A stretch of DNA of 64,000 bases from Clostridiales bacterium (GCA_902363045.1 CABIYX010000009.1:1-64000), one strand, 5' to 3'. Positions 8,842 to 17,229 are shown, numbered from the stretch's first letter. Program-made: numbers and translations. Notes: a model not told the origin generated them from the sequence alone.

Positions 8842-9642
8842 TCAGGACAGCAGGATGCGGTCATTGTCCAGATTTTTTCCGGCCCCCGCCCGGAAGCGCT
8901 CCAGCAGGTCGGTCACAGTCAGTCCGGACCGCTCCTCCCCCCGGACATCCAGAATGATGTTCCCCGCGTCCATCATCAGGGTGCGGTTGCCCAGCTCCAG
9001 GGCCTGGTGCATATTGTGGGTGACCATGAGGGTGGTGATCCGGTGCTCGGCCACCACCTCCCGGGTGAGCCGCAGCACCTTTTCAGCGGTGCCGGGGTCC
9101 AGGGCGGCGGTGTGCTCGTCCAGCAGCAGCAGCTTGGGGGGCACCAGCGTGGCCATGAGCAGGGTGAGGGCCTGCCGCTGTCCGCCGGACAGCAGCCCCA
9201 CCGGCTGCCCCATTCGGTCCTCCAGCCCCATGTCCAGCTTGGCCAGCTGGTCCCGGAACAGGGCACGGTCCGCCCGGCTGGTGCGGCTGAAGAATGCGTG
9301 CTGGTGCTTGGCGGTGCGGAGATAGGCCAGGGCCAGATTCTCCTCGATGGTCATGTGGGGGGCGGTCCCCCGCATGGGGTCCTGGAACAGGCGGCCCAGC
9401 ACCCGGCTGCGCCGGTACTCCGGCTGGAAGGTAATGTCCTCCCCCGCCAGGGTGATGGAGCCCTCGTCCACATAAAAGCCCCCGGCGATGGCGTTGAACA
9501 GGGTGCTCTTGCCCGCGCCGTTTGACCCTACAATGGTAACGAAGTCCCCGGGCTCCAGGTGGAGGGACAGGCCGCTGAGGGCCTTTTTCTCGTTGACGGT
9601 GCCAGGATTGAAGGTCTTGGAGATATGGTCCAGCTTCAGCAT
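8842..9642 (-). CDS. ABC importer ATPase, tryptophan-type
   Basis: A 266-residue ABC ATPase: Walker A GSNGAGKST near residue 37, signature LSGGQRQAL near 149, Walker B LLLLDEHTAALD. Third gene of a lipoprotein-permease-ATPase operon (1-nt gap after the permease) whose mRNA starts with a tryptophan T-box leader. In streptococci the same gene set, trpXYZ, imports tryptophan. Assignment to tryptophan rests on the leader rather than on the ATPase itself. Confidence 0.85.
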   Translation of the reverse strand: MLKLDHISKTFNPGTVNEKKALSGLSLHLEPGDFVTIVGSNGAGKSTLFNAIAGGFYVDEGSITLAGEDITFQPEYRRSRVLGRLFQDPMRGTAPHMTIEENLALAYLRTAKHQHAFFSRTSRADRALFRDQLAKLDMGLEDRMGQPVGLLSGGQRQALTLLMATLVPPKLLLLDEHTAALDPGTAEKVLRLTREVVAEHRITTLMVTHNMHQALELGNRTLMMDAGNIILDVRGEERSGLTVTDLLERFRAGAGKNLDNDRILLS

Positions 9643-9643
9643 C

Positions 9644-10549
9644 TTACATTCCTCCCCTCTCCGCTCTGGCGGCGGCCTTGCGCCGCTGGAAGGCGGCCCA
9701 CCGCCGGACCGCAGGGGCCGCGATGGCCGCAGCCACGATGACGGCGGACACCAGTTTCATATAGTCGGCGGGGACATTAAAGCGCAGGGCAGCGGCGTAG
9801 AGCAGGCGGTAGAGGATGCTGCCCACCACCACACCCAGCACCCGGCGGACCATCCCTCCCTTGCCGATGAGGGTCTCGCCGATGACCAGGGCGGCCAGGG
9901 CCAGCACCACCATGCCGGTACCGCCGTTCACATCGGCGAAGGTGTTGTACTGGGCCGCCATGGCCCCGGCCAGGCCGGTCATGGCGTTGGCCGCGCACAG
10001 GCCCACAGTGATGGTGAAGTTTGTGTTGATGGAGGAGGCCCGCACCATATCCATGTTGTCCCCCGTGGCCCGGATGGACAGGCCCAGCCGGGTGCCCAGA
10101 AACAGCACCAGCACGGCGGCCAGGGCCAGCACGATGAGGGCGGTCACTGCCACCTTATACCAGCTCCCGGCGAATCCAATCCCCTTGGCCAGGGTGTAGA
10201 TGGTGTCCGTCTGGAACAGGGACTGGTTGCTCTTGCCCATGACCATCAGGTTGACGCTGTACAGGCCGATGTTGGTAATGATGCCCGCAAGGATGGACGG
10301 GACGGACAACTTGGTCTGTAAAAACGCAGTGACAAACCCGGCGGCGGCCGCCGCCAGCATCCCCGCCGGAAGGGCCAGCACCGGATGGCCGGACAGGCAC
10401 ATCATGGCGGACACGGCGCTGCCCAGGACGAAGGCGCCGTCCGTGGTCATGTCGGCGATATTTAAGATAGAAAAGCTGAGAAACAGGGCCATGGCGACGG
10501 GGGCGTAGAGAAAGCCCGCCTCCAGTGCGGTCTGGATGATGGTCAGCAC
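9644..10549 (-). CDS. ABC importer permease, tryptophan-type
   Basis: A 301-residue permease of the branched-chain-type family (BPD_transp_2) with eight or more membrane helices; characteristic stretches are SFSILNIADMTTDGAFVLGS near residue 25 and LAALVIGETLIGKGG near 225. Second gene of the T-box controlled operon, between the binding lipoprotein and the ATPase. Family members in this gene context (TrpY) move tryptophan or related small solutes. Confidence 0.85.
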   Translation of the reverse strand: MLTIIQTALEAGFLYAPVAMALFLSFSILNIADMTTDGAFVLGSAVSAMMCLSGHPVLALPAGMLAAAAAGFVTAFLQTKLSVPSILAGIITNIGLYSVNLMVMGKSNQSLFQTDTIYTLAKGIGFAGSWYKVAVTALIVLALAAVLVLFLGTRLGLSIRATGDNMDMVRASSINTNFTITVGLCAANAMTGLAGAMAAQYNTFADVNGGTGMVVLALAALVIGETLIGKGGMVRRVLGVVVGSILYRLLYAAALRFNVPADYMKLVSAVIVAAAIAAPAVRRWAAFQRRKAAARAERGGM

Positions 10550-10634
10550 GATGGATCGCTCCTCTCACATACATCGGGGCCGTACTCTCCGCCCGGGGCG
10601 GAGGGTACGGCCCGGGTCACAGGCAGGAAAGCCC

Positions 10635-11666
10635 TCAGTCCTGAGTGGTCTGGACCTCCACCAGCTGGGATCCCATACCGGCAAATCCGGAGTAGTCCGC
10701 GCCCAGGGCGGCGGCGGTCTCGGTGTTGACGGTGATGATGTCCCCAGCCACGGTGACATACTCAGGGATCCGGCCGGTGGTGAGCACCTCCACCGCCAGA
10801 TCGGCGGTCTGGCTGCCCAGGTCGGTATAGTTCACGCCGCAGGTGGCGAAGGCCCCGTTGCGGACAAAGGAGTCGGCGCCGGCGTAGTGGGGGATGCCTG
10901 CCTCCGCCAGGGTGGGGGCGATGGCCAGCTCGGCGGCCTGGACCACGTTGTCGGTGGGGGTGAACACCGCGTCCACCTGGCCCGTCATGGAACTGACGGC
11001 GGCGATGATCTCATCAGAGGTGTTCCCCGTCTTTTCCAGATAGCCGATCCCCTTGCTGTCCAGGTACGCCTTGGCGTCCTCGATGGCGGGGGCGCTGTTC
11101 ACCTCAGAGGTGGAGTAGAGCAGGCCCACCGTCTGGGTGCCGGGATTTTGGGCCAGCATCATATCCAGCAGCAGTTCCACGTTCAGTGCGTCGCTGGTCC
11201 CGGTGACATAGGGGATGCCGGTGAGCTTGGCCACCTCGGGGTAGCTGACGGTGCCGTATACCACCGGAGTCTGGGTGGGCTCCGCCGTGGCCGCCATCTG
11301 CTGGGCGGCGGTGGTGCCGATGGGGATGATGACGTCATAGCCGTCGGCGATAATCTGGGCGCCAATCTGGGACAGGGTGGAGGGGTCGTTGTTGCCGTTA
11401 AAATCCTCATAGTCGATGGTCACGCTCAGCTCCGCCTCCCGGGCGTCCAGCTGGGCGATGATGGCGTCCCGGATCTCATTCATGGATGCGTGGTCCAGCT
11501 GCCGCACGATGGCCACTTTATAGACATCGTCAGCTGGGGCAGCGGAGCCGGAACCGCCGGAAGCAGCGCTGCCGGAGGCGGAGCCGCCGGAGCAGGCGGC
11601 CAGGGACAGGGCCATGGTCAGGGAGAGCGCCGCAGTCAGAAGCTTCTTCATGGTGTTGTTTTTCAT
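10635..11666 (-). CDS. ABC substrate-binding lipoprotein, TrpX-like
   Basis: A 343-residue lipoprotein of the ABC_sub_bind family. MKNNTMKKLL is followed by a hydrophobic segment and a LAAC lipobox with Cys near residue 28, then a Gly/Ser linker and a two-lobed binding domain (DVYKVAIVRQLDHASMNEIRD; PIGTTAAQQMA). ATG at 11666 is chosen because GGAGG lies 8 nt upstream. First gene of the importer operon, behind a tryptophan T-box terminator. The predicted ligand is tryptophan. Confidence 0.87.
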   Translation of the reverse strand: MKNNTMKKLLTAALSLTMALSLAACSGGSASGSAASGGSGSAAPADDVYKVAIVRQLDHASMNEIRDAIIAQLDAREAELSVTIDYEDFNGNNDPSTLSQIGAQIIADGYDVIIPIGTTAAQQMAATAEPTQTPVVYGTVSYPEVAKLTGIPYVTGTSDALNVELLLDMMLAQNPGTQTVGLLYSTSEVNSAPAIEDAKAYLDSKGIGYLEKTGNTSDEIIAAVSSMTGQVDAVFTPTDNVVQAAELAIAPTLAEAGIPHYAGADSFVRNGAFATCGVNYTDLGSQTADLAVEVLTTGRIPEYVTVAGDIITVNTETAAALGADYSGFAGMGSQLVEVQTTQD

Positions 11667-11756
11667 TACAATGACCTCCATATTGCCCGGTTTCGGGCTG
11701 AAATTGGTTCGGGTGGGCGATGGAGGGGCCGCTGCCAACGGCCTGTGCCGGAGTAT

Positions 11757-12052
11757 AAAAAAACAGCCCCTTATCCCATCCATGGGACAAGAGCTGCACT
11801 CCTGCGATACCACCCAAATTGACGTTTTGCAACGTCCGCTCGCTTCACGCGCCATCACGCGTGCCCGGTGGATAACGGGTGGGTCCCCGTCGGCATCTAC
11901 TTGGGCTTCCAATTTGGTCCCCCGTTCAAGCCGCCCTCGAAAGTCCATTCGCCCGGCCGCGCCCCGCCCCGATCTCACCACCCGGGACTCTCTTTGGGTT
12001 TGCCGCACCGGCTACTCCTCTTTCTCAAAGGTTTGCGCCTCATTGACTTGTT
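11757..12052 (-). promoter_or_regulatory. Tryptophan T-box leader riboswitch
   Basis: Read on the minus strand: a GAGAAAGAGGAGTAG-like stem I start near 12030; a specifier loop with GAA-UGG-A, where UGG (11945-11947) is the Trp codon followed by the usual purine; a T-box GGGTGGTATCGC (11804-11815) that pairs with uncharged tRNA CCA ends; and an overlapping terminator hairpin (about 11764-11795) followed by seven T (11757-11763). Uncharged tRNA-Trp should stabilise the antiterminator and turn on the importer genes. The exact stem I fold was not computed. Confidence 0.9.
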
Positions 12053-12058
12053 GGTGTC

Positions 12059-12087
12059 ATTATATGCACCCCGGCTCCGCTTGTCAA
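12059..12087 (-). promoter_or_regulatory. Promoter of the T-box leader
   Basis: Consensus TTGACA (12082-12087), 17-nt spacer, consensus TATAAT (12059-12064) on the minus strand. A perfect sigma-A promoter fits control by attenuation, not by initiation. Confidence 0.9.
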
Positions 12088-12100
12088 GTCTTTTTTCTCC

Positions 12101-12141
12101 GAAAGAAAACTTTTGGGGAGAGGGTCGGCCGCCCCCTCCCC
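12101..12141 (-). terminator. Terminator of bioB-bioY
   Basis: GC-rich stem 12115-12141 followed on the minus strand by an A/T-rich AAAAGTTTTCTTTC tract, just after the bioY stop and before the T-box promoter. Confidence 0.6.
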
Positions 12142-12148
12142 AGATCTG

Positions 12149-12721
12149 TCAGCCCCGGTACAGCCCGGCCCGCTCCAGCCGCTTCCGGAGCATCGGCCCG
12201 AAGGTCATGGCCAGCAGCATTTTGACCACATCCCCCGGAATGAAGGGGAGCACACACAGGCCCAGGGCGGCGGACACGGTGCTGTCCATGGAGAGGCAGA
12301 ACCACGCCGTTCCGAAGGCGTAGCACACCGCCGTGGCCGCGGCCATCCCCACGAACTGGACCGCCCGGCTCCGGGAGCGGTCGATCACCAGTCCGGCCAG
12401 CACCGCCATGGGCACAAAGCCGATGATGTAGCCGCCGGTGGGTCCGGCCAGCTTGCCCAGCCCCCCGGTAAAGCCGGAGAACACCGGCACCCCCACCATG
12501 CCGATGAACATATAGACCACATAGCTGGCCGTCCCCCACTTCCAGCCCAGCAGGTACAGGGAGAGGTAAATGGCCAGATTGGTCAGGGAGATGGGCACCG
12601 GCCCGATGGGAATGGCCATGGGGGCCAGCACACAGGTCACTGCCGCCATCAGGGCGGTCATCGCCAGGGCATACGTCTTGTTCTTCTGTCCGGCCGCGCC
12701 GGAGGTCATCTGATCCTGCAT
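12149..12721 (-). CDS. bioY: Biotin transporter BioY
   Basis: A 190-residue S component of an ECF-type biotin importer, with about six membrane helices and the BioY signatures GPVPISLTNLAIYLS and GPTGGYIIGFV. ATG at 12721 follows GAAGGAG; the longer frame to 12748 overlaps the bioB stop. Second gene after bioB and presumably under the same BirA-controlled promoter. The AT energising module is not in the window. Confidence 0.93.
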   Translation of the reverse strand: MQDQMTSGAAGQKNKTYALAMTALMAAVTCVLAPMAIPIGPVPISLTNLAIYLSLYLLGWKWGTASYVVYMFIGMVGVPVFSGFTGGLGKLAGPTGGYIIGFVPMAVLAGLVIDRSRSRAVQFVGMAAATAVCYAFGTAWFCLSMDSTVSAALGLCVLPFIPGDVVKMLLAMTFGPMLRKRLERAGLYRG

Positions 12722-12747
12722 GATATTTTCTCCTTCTCTTTTGCACA

Positions 12748-13698
12748 TTACAGCTGATAGCCCAGGGCCAGGAGCATGGCCGTGTCTCCCGCCATGCTGG
12801 TCCCGGTGGTGGTGAGCATATCCCCGGTGATGGCCGCGTTGGCCCCGGAGCGGAACAGCTCCGCCCCGCCGCCGGGAAACTGGCCCCGCCCGGCGGCCAT
12901 CCGGATCCAGGCGGTAGGATCGAGGTAACGGAAGATGGCAACCGCCCGGAGGACCTCCTCATTGGGGATGGGCTCCAGCTCCCCGAAGGGGGTGCCGGGG
13001 ATGGGCCGCAGGATGTTCAGCGGGATGGAGCCGATCCCCAGCGCCGCCAGGTCAAGGGCCATGTCGATTCGGTCCTCCCAGGTCTCCCCCATCCCCAGAA
13101 TGCCGCCGGAGCACACCTCCAGCCCCGCCTCCTGGGCCCGGCGGATGTTGTCCACCTTGTCCTGATAGGTGTGGGTGGTGCAGATGTGGGGGAAATAGCG
13201 GCGGGAGGTCTCCAGATTGATGTGGCAGCGGTCCACCCCCGCCGCCTTCATCCGCTCAAACTCCTCCTGGGTCTGAAGGCCGTGGGAGGCGCACAGCTTT
13301 ACCCCGGTCTCCCGGCGCAGCCGCCGGTAGGCGGACAGGGCCAGCTCCAGGTCCTCCCCCTTCAGGCTCCGCCCCGCGGTGACGATGGAGAAGCGGTGGG
13401 CTCCCGCCGCCTCATCCCGGCGGCAGGCCGCCAGGATCTCCTCCTCCGCCAGAAAGGGGTACTCCTCCGCCTGGGTGTGGTAGCAGCAGGACTGGGCGCA
13501 GAACTTGCAGTCCTCACCGCACCGGCCGCCGCGCCCGTTGACGATGGTGCACAGGTCGGCCCGGCTGCCGCACAGGGCGGACCGGATCCGGTCCGCCCCC
13601 CGGCACAGCTCCTCCAGCTCCAGCTCCACCAGGGGGAGGGCCTCCTCCCGGCTGCTCAGCCGCCGGCCCGCAATGATCTCTTCCGCCAATCTGTTCAC
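12748..13698 (-). CDS. bioB: Biotin synthase
   Basis: Radical-SAM enzyme that inserts sulfur into dethiobiotin. The 316-residue product shows the cluster motif CGEDCKFCAQS (CxxxCxxC) near residue 58, an adjacent second Cys pair, NLETS, and the C-terminal AITGDMLTTTG segment. Only bioB and bioY are present; bioA, bioD and bioF are absent from the neighbourhood, so the operon may serve to salvage dethiobiotin or biotin. Its promoter is covered by two BirA-like sites. Confidence 0.94.
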   Translation of the reverse strand: MNRLAEEIIAGRRLSSREEALPLVELELEELCRGADRIRSALCGSRADLCTIVNGRGGRCGEDCKFCAQSCCYHTQAEEYPFLAEEEILAACRRDEAAGAHRFSIVTAGRSLKGEDLELALSAYRRLRRETGVKLCASHGLQTQEEFERMKAAGVDRCHINLETSRRYFPHICTTHTYQDKVDNIRRAQEAGLEVCSGGILGMGETWEDRIDMALDLAALGIGSIPLNILRPIPGTPFGELEPIPNEEVLRAVAIFRYLDPTAWIRMAAGRGQFPGGGAELFRSGANAAITGDMLTTTGTSMAGDTAMLLALGYQL

Positions 13699-13713
13699 AG
13701 GAACGCCTCCCTA

Positions 13714-13787
13714 TTGTAAACCTTATTTCTACTTGAGTATACATTCTTTTTTCTGAATTGTCAACGAAAAAAAATTCAAGTTTACAA
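13714..13787. promoter_or_regulatory. Tandem BirA-like operators
   Basis: Site 1: TTGTAAAC (13714-13721), 15-nt spacer, GTATACAT (13737-13744), overlapping the -10. Site 2: TTGTCAAC (13758-13765), 14-nt spacer, GTTTACAA (13780-13787), overlapping the -35. Each has one perfect and one imperfect half against the known TTGTAAAC/GTTTACAA BirA consensus with N14/15. Confidence 0.75.
13736..13764 (-). promoter_or_regulatory. bioB promoter
   Basis: Minus strand TTGACA (13759-13764), 17-nt spacer, TATACT (13736-13741). Both elements lie within BirA-like half-sites, so bound BirA would block polymerase. Confidence 0.8.
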
Positions 13788-13820
13788 ACAGATGTCATCC
13801 CAGGTTTCGAGCCGTATTTC

Positions 13821-13849
13821 TTGCATTTTGTTCCCTCCTCCGCTATAAT
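13821..13849 (+). promoter_or_regulatory. Promoter of SLH protein gene
   Basis: TTGCAT (13821-13826), 17-nt spacer, TATAAT (13844-13849). Confidence 0.65.
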
Positions 13850-13915
13850 AGAGGGCCAGAGGCGCGCCGCGCGGCCCTGCCGCCCCGCCCATCCCCATTT
13901 GAGAGGAGCATATCC

Positions 13916-15151
13916 ATGCGACGACTTTGCTTCAGACGCGGCCTGTCCGCCGCGGTCCTGCTTACCATGACCCTGTCCCTGGCCCTTCCCGCCTCCGCCG
14001 CCGATCCCCTGGCCTCCGGCGGCTTTGCGGAGGTGCTCATCTCCGCCCAGGACACCGACGTCCCCCAGACCACCCTTCAGCTGTCCCTGTACGAGCGGGA
14101 CAAGGAGGGCCATTTCCAGGCGGTGGACACCCTGGACTTTGACACCCCGGTCAACCGCGTGACCAAGGACGCGGAGTTCCACCTGATCCCCCAGACCTCC
14201 CAGGTCACCCTGACGGTGGACTATCTCACCGACCTGAATGGGGACGGGCTGTATGAACTGCTCAGCAGCCAGGAGGCCCCGGTGTGCGATGTGCTCACCT
14301 CCTCCGGCGTGCTCACCGCCGCCAGCAGCGGCGTCTCCACCGCTCTGACCGCCGGAAAGACCTACACCCTCACCGCCGGCAGCCTGCTCAAGCGGGGCCA
14401 GGCCGCCCTTCAGGACCGCACCGCCAGCGGCAGCGCCAGCCACCTCTCCGGCATGACAGGGGGACAGACTGCCGCCGACTCCATCCTCTATATGATCACT
14501 GTGAACTACCACTCCGCCCGTGACAACGCGGACTATGAGCTGTGCTACTACCTCAACCTGTTTGACCAGCTCCCCGCCCCCTCCGCCGCCGATTACCAGG
14601 ACGTCCCGCCCGGCGCGTGGTACTACGGCGCGGTGGACTATGTGGTCTCCCAGGGCCTGCTCTCCGGCTCCAGCCGAAGCCGCTTTTCTCCGGAGCAGCC
14701 CCTGACCCGTGCCATGCTGGCCCAGGTCCTGTTCCAGCTGGCGGGACAGCCGGACGGCGGCCTGACGCATTTTGTTGATGTGCCTGACACCGCCTGGTGC
14801 TATTCCGCCGTCTCCTGGGCGGTCTCCCGGGACATCATGAGCGGCGTGGACGGCGAGACCTTCGCCCCCGAGCGCCCCCCCACCCGGCAGGAGCTGGCCT
14901 TCACCCTCTTCCGCTATGCCAAGGAGGCCGGACTGGATACCAAGGTGCGCGCCGATCTGACCCCCTACTCTGACGCCGGCCAGGTGGCCGGCTGGGCCCG
15001 GGAGGCCGTGGAATGGGCGGTGGCCCAGGGCCTGCTGGCCGGACGCAGCACCGGAAGCACCCAGACCCTTGCCCCGCTGGGCACCGTCACCCGGGCGGAG
15101 TTCTCCGCCGTGCTCAAGACCCTGTGCGAGACCGTCCTGCCCAAGCAGTGA
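13916..15151 (+). CDS. Secreted S-layer-homology domain protein
   Basis: A 411-residue exported protein. The signal peptide (about 1-28: basic start, hydrophobic core, ASAA cleavage) is followed by a novel-looking beta-rich region (30-215) and then three SLH repeats (about 220-405) that bind secondary cell wall polymer; FSPEQPLTRAMLAQVLFQLA and FAPERPPTRQELAFTLF are repeat cores. The N-terminal half has a Ca-binding-like DLNGDGLYE. GAGAGGAG precedes the ATG. A terminator follows at 15175-15208. Role: wall-anchored protein of unknown ligand. Confidence 0.85.
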   Translation: MRRLCFRRGLSAAVLLTMTLSLALPASAADPLASGGFAEVLISAQDTDVPQTTLQLSLYERDKEGHFQAVDTLDFDTPVNRVTKDAEFHLIPQTSQVTLTVDYLTDLNGDGLYELLSSQEAPVCDVLTSSGVLTAASSGVSTALTAGKTYTLTAGSLLKRGQAALQDRTASGSASHLSGMTGGQTAADSILYMITVNYHSARDNADYELCYYLNLFDQLPAPSAADYQDVPPGAWYYGAVDYVVSQGLLSGSSRSRFSPEQPLTRAMLAQVLFQLAGQPDGGLTHFVDVPDTAWCYSAVSWAVSRDIMSGVDGETFAPERPPTRQELAFTLFRYAKEAGLDTKVRADLTPYSDAGQVAGWAREAVEWAVAQGLLAGRSTGSTQTLAPLGTVTRAEFSAVLKTLCETVLPKQ

Positions 15152-15174
15152 CGGAAGCCCCTTGTCTGTCATCC

Positions 15175-15208
15175 CATCCCCGCGGACTTGTCCGCGGGGA
15201 TGTTTTTT
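15175..15208 (+). terminator. Rho-independent terminator
   Basis: 12-bp stem (15175-15186 with 15191-15202) followed by six T at 15203-15208, 24 nt after the SLH gene stop. Confidence 0.9.
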
Positions 15209-15341
15209 GTCCGGCGGCCCTCCTTTCGGGGTTAAAGTCTGGAATATTTGTCCAAACTATACATACCATTTCTGTACACGGGACAACACGCCTGCCCGCG
15301 CCCCTCTCCTCTTCGGCGCGGCCCCGAGAAAGGAGACGTCC

Positions 15342-15578
15342 ATGACCCACGCCCTGTTTTCCCCCCGCCGCCGGGAACACGCCGCCCGGGAGGCGGAGCG
15401 CCAGGAGCTGCTGGCCTCTCTGGCCAGCACCCGCGCCCTGATCCAGCAGGCCTACGGCAGCTTCAACACCGTCAGCGACAGCGACCTCATCGAGTCCTAT
15501 GTCTTTGAGATCAAGGCCCTCCAGTCCCGGTACGACTATCTGCTCCGCCGGGTCAAGGAGCTGGAGTGCGCCCCGTGA
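15342..15578 (+). CDS. DUF2508 (YaaL-like) protein
   Basis: A 78-residue, largely helical cytosolic protein. The pattern LIQQAYGSFNTVSDSDLIESYVFEIKAL with the C-terminal YDYLLRRVKEL is typical of DUF2508/YaaL, which in Bacillus and Clostridia lies beside bofA, as it does here. ATG at 15342 follows AAAGGAG. Its stop overlaps the GTG start of bofA (GTGA). Molecular role unknown; the context points to sporulating cells. Confidence 0.75.
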   Translation: MTHALFSPRRREHAAREAERQELLASLASTRALIQQAYGSFNTVSDSDLIESYVFEIKALQSRYDYLLRRVKELECAP

Positions 15579-15835
15579 CCGGGGCCTCCACCCCCTGGCT
15601 GGCGCTGGGGCTGCTCCTGCTGGCCGGGCTGACCCTGCTCCGCCGCCCCCTGGGCCGGCTGCTCCGGCTGGCGGCGCGCTCCTCCGTGGGGCTGGCCGTC
15701 CTGGCCCTGTTCAGCCAGGTGAGCCCCCTCATCGGCGTCAGCCTGGGGGTCAATCCGGTCAACGCCCTGGTGCTGGGAGTCCTGGGGGCCCCCGGCTTCG
15801 GCCTTCTGCTGATGCTCCAGTGGGCCCTGCGCTAG
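15575..15835 (+). CDS. bofA: Pro-sigma-K processing inhibitor BofA
   Basis: An 86-residue protein with two to three membrane helices and the BofA end GVNPVNALVLGVLGAPGFGLLLMLQWAL. In Bacillus BofA holds the SpoIVFB protease inactive in the forespore outer membrane until the sigma-K checkpoint. The GTG start overlaps the yaaL-like stop by 4 nt, and the pair order is the conserved one. Supports an endospore-forming host. Confidence 0.8.
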   Translation: MTGASTPWLALGLLLLAGLTLLRRPLGRLLRLAARSSVGLAVLALFSQVSPLIGVSLGVNPVNALVLGVLGAPGFGLLLMLQWALR

Positions 15836-15839
15836 TCCT

Positions 15840-15868
15840 TTGCTTTTTCTCCGCCTCCATGCTATAAT
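15840..15868 (+). promoter_or_regulatory. Promoter of the MATE gene
   Basis: TTGCTT (15840-15845), 17-nt spacer, TATAAT (15863-15868). Confidence 0.65.
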
Positions 15869-15928
15869 GGCCGTCGGCGGCGGCAGGCCGCCAGTCAAGG
15901 AGCGCGAGAGAAGGAGAGAAGGATCCCT

Positions 15929-16404
15929 ATGAAGCTGGAAAACAACCTGCGCAGCGACCCCATCCGTCCGCTGGTCCTGCGCATCGCCATCCCCAGTATG
16001 CTGGCCCAGTTTGTCAGTGTGCTGTACAGCGTGGTGGACCGGATGTACATCGGAAACATTGCCCAGGTGGGCAGCCTGGCCCTGGCGGGGGCCGGCGTGT
16101 GCGGCCCCATCGTCACCATGCTCAGCTCGGTGGCCTTCTGGGTGGGGGTGGGCGGCTCTCCCCTCATCAGCATCCGCATGGGTGAGGGGCGGCAGGAGGA
16201 GGCCCGGCGCATCCTGGCCAACTGCTTCCTGCTCCTCACCGGCCTGGCCCTGGCCCTGATGGGGGTGGCCTACGCCACCCGGCGGCCCGCCCTGCTGCTG
16301 TTCGGCGCCAGCCCGGAGACCCTGCCCTATGCCATGGACTACTATTCCTGCTACCTCACCGGCACGGTATTCGCCCTGCTGTCCACCGGAATGAACCAGT
16401 TCAT
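15929..16404 (+). pseudogene. MATE efflux gene, 5' part, split by element 1
   Basis: Residues 1-158 of a multidrug and toxin extrusion antiporter (IRPLVLRIAIPSMLAQFVSVLYS... TGMNQF). The frame then reads into the element and stops three codons on (at 16414), leaving about four of twelve helices. The rest of the gene, from the matching CAGTTCAT at 27247, continues in the same frame to 28176; joined, they give a 465-residue protein of normal MATE length. GAAGGAGAGAAGGAT precedes the ATG. Non-functional unless the element excises. Confidence 0.93.
16397..16404 (+). repeat. Left attachment-site repeat of element 1
   Basis: CAGTTCAT, identical to 27247-27254. It marks the crossover region; the true core may be the shorter dinucleotide used by large serine recombinases. 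Confidence 0.75.
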
Positions 16405-16476
16405 GGCTAATTAAAGGGAACAAAAAGAAAGGAAAAGCCAATCCAGACGGTATCAGCGGCAGGCTACAAGAATAAA

Positions 16477-16505
16477 TTGTGATTTCACAAGATTGGTGCT
16501 ATAAT
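16477..16505 (+). promoter_or_regulatory. Promoter at left end of element 1
   Basis: TTGTGA (16477-16482), 17-nt spacer, TATAAT (16500-16505). The -35 is half of a small palindrome (TTGTGATTTCACAA), a possible operator for the HTH protein it drives. Confidence 0.65.
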
Positions 16506-16568
16506 AAGAGAAAAGTTCCTGCCGGGGCAGCCGCTCCGGTGGTATGGATAGAAAGGCAGGAAAACAAT

Positions 16569-16841
16569 ATGCACATCAGCTATAAACCACTCTGGCACAC
16601 ACTGTTAGAGCGTGATATGAGAAAAGAGGATTTAAGGCTTGCCGCTGGTATGACAACAAATATGATTGCCAACATGAGCAAAGAGGGAAAGCACATCAGC
16701 ATGGATACATTAGCCCGTATCTGCGAAACGCTGAATTGTGAGATTACCGATGTGATTGAGTTAGTACCAGACGAGCCTGCTTCCACAGGAGGTAAGGAAC
16801 ATGAGCGAATTGAAACCAAGAATAAAAGAAAACGGAATTGA
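16569..16841 (+). CDS. Small Cro/CI-type HTH regulator
   Basis: A 90-residue protein: YKPLWHTLLERDMRKEDLRLAAGMTTNMIANMSKEGKHISMDTLARICETLNCEITDVIE is the short YozG/Xre-like helix-turn-helix common in Clostridia mobile elements. ATG at 16569 is used because the upstream frame has no ribosome binding site. It overlaps the start of the TnpV gene by 41 nt. It probably controls the element's left-end promoter. Confidence 0.75.
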   Translation: MHISYKPLWHTLLERDMRKEDLRLAAGMTTNMIANMSKEGKHISMDTLARICETLNCEITDVIELVPDEPASTGGKEHERIETKNKRKRN

Positions 16842-17178
16842 TTATATCCTTGTTGGAGATTACTACATCCCGGACTTGAAGTTGCCGGAGGAACACCGCC
16901 CCATCGGAAAGTACGGACGGATGCACCGGGAATATTTAAGAGAAGTCTGCCCAGCCAGATTACACACATTGACCCTGACCGGGGAATTGTGGACATATCT
17001 TGCAGACCTGAACGAACAGGCACAGAAACGGTTAGACACCATCATGGAGCAGATGAAAGCTGCCGAGGGCGTGACCGAGGAATTGAAGCGTACCCGTCAA
17101 ATGGAATGGGTGCAGCGTTGCAATAACATTCACAACCGGGCAGAAGAAATTGTTTTACATGAGATGATTTATTCATAA
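16801..17178 (+). CDS. TnpV family protein
   Basis: A 125-residue protein matching transposon-encoded TnpV in pattern: IDYILVGDYYIPDLKLPEEHRPIGKYGRMHREYLRE near the start, LDTIMEQMKAAEGVTEELKRTRQMEWVQRCNNIHNRAEEIV helical end. TnpV was named in Tn4451; its function is unknown. AGGAGG precedes the ATG inside the preceding gene. Between an HTH gene and the resistance-type cargo gene. Confidence 0.75.
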   Translation: MSELKPRIKENGIDYILVGDYYIPDLKLPEEHRPIGKYGRMHREYLREVCPARLHTLTLTGELWTYLADLNEQAQKRLDTIMEQMKAAEGVTEELKRTRQMEWVQRCNNIHNRAEEIVLHEMIYS

Positions 17179-17229
17179 CGGTATGGTAGAATGATTATTA
17201 CAAATTAGAAGTTGTAAAGGAGACTTTGT

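Noticed and set aside
13514..15172. 552-residue frame on the minus strand
   Set aside because: Antisense of the SLH gene at 13916 and runs through its promoter.
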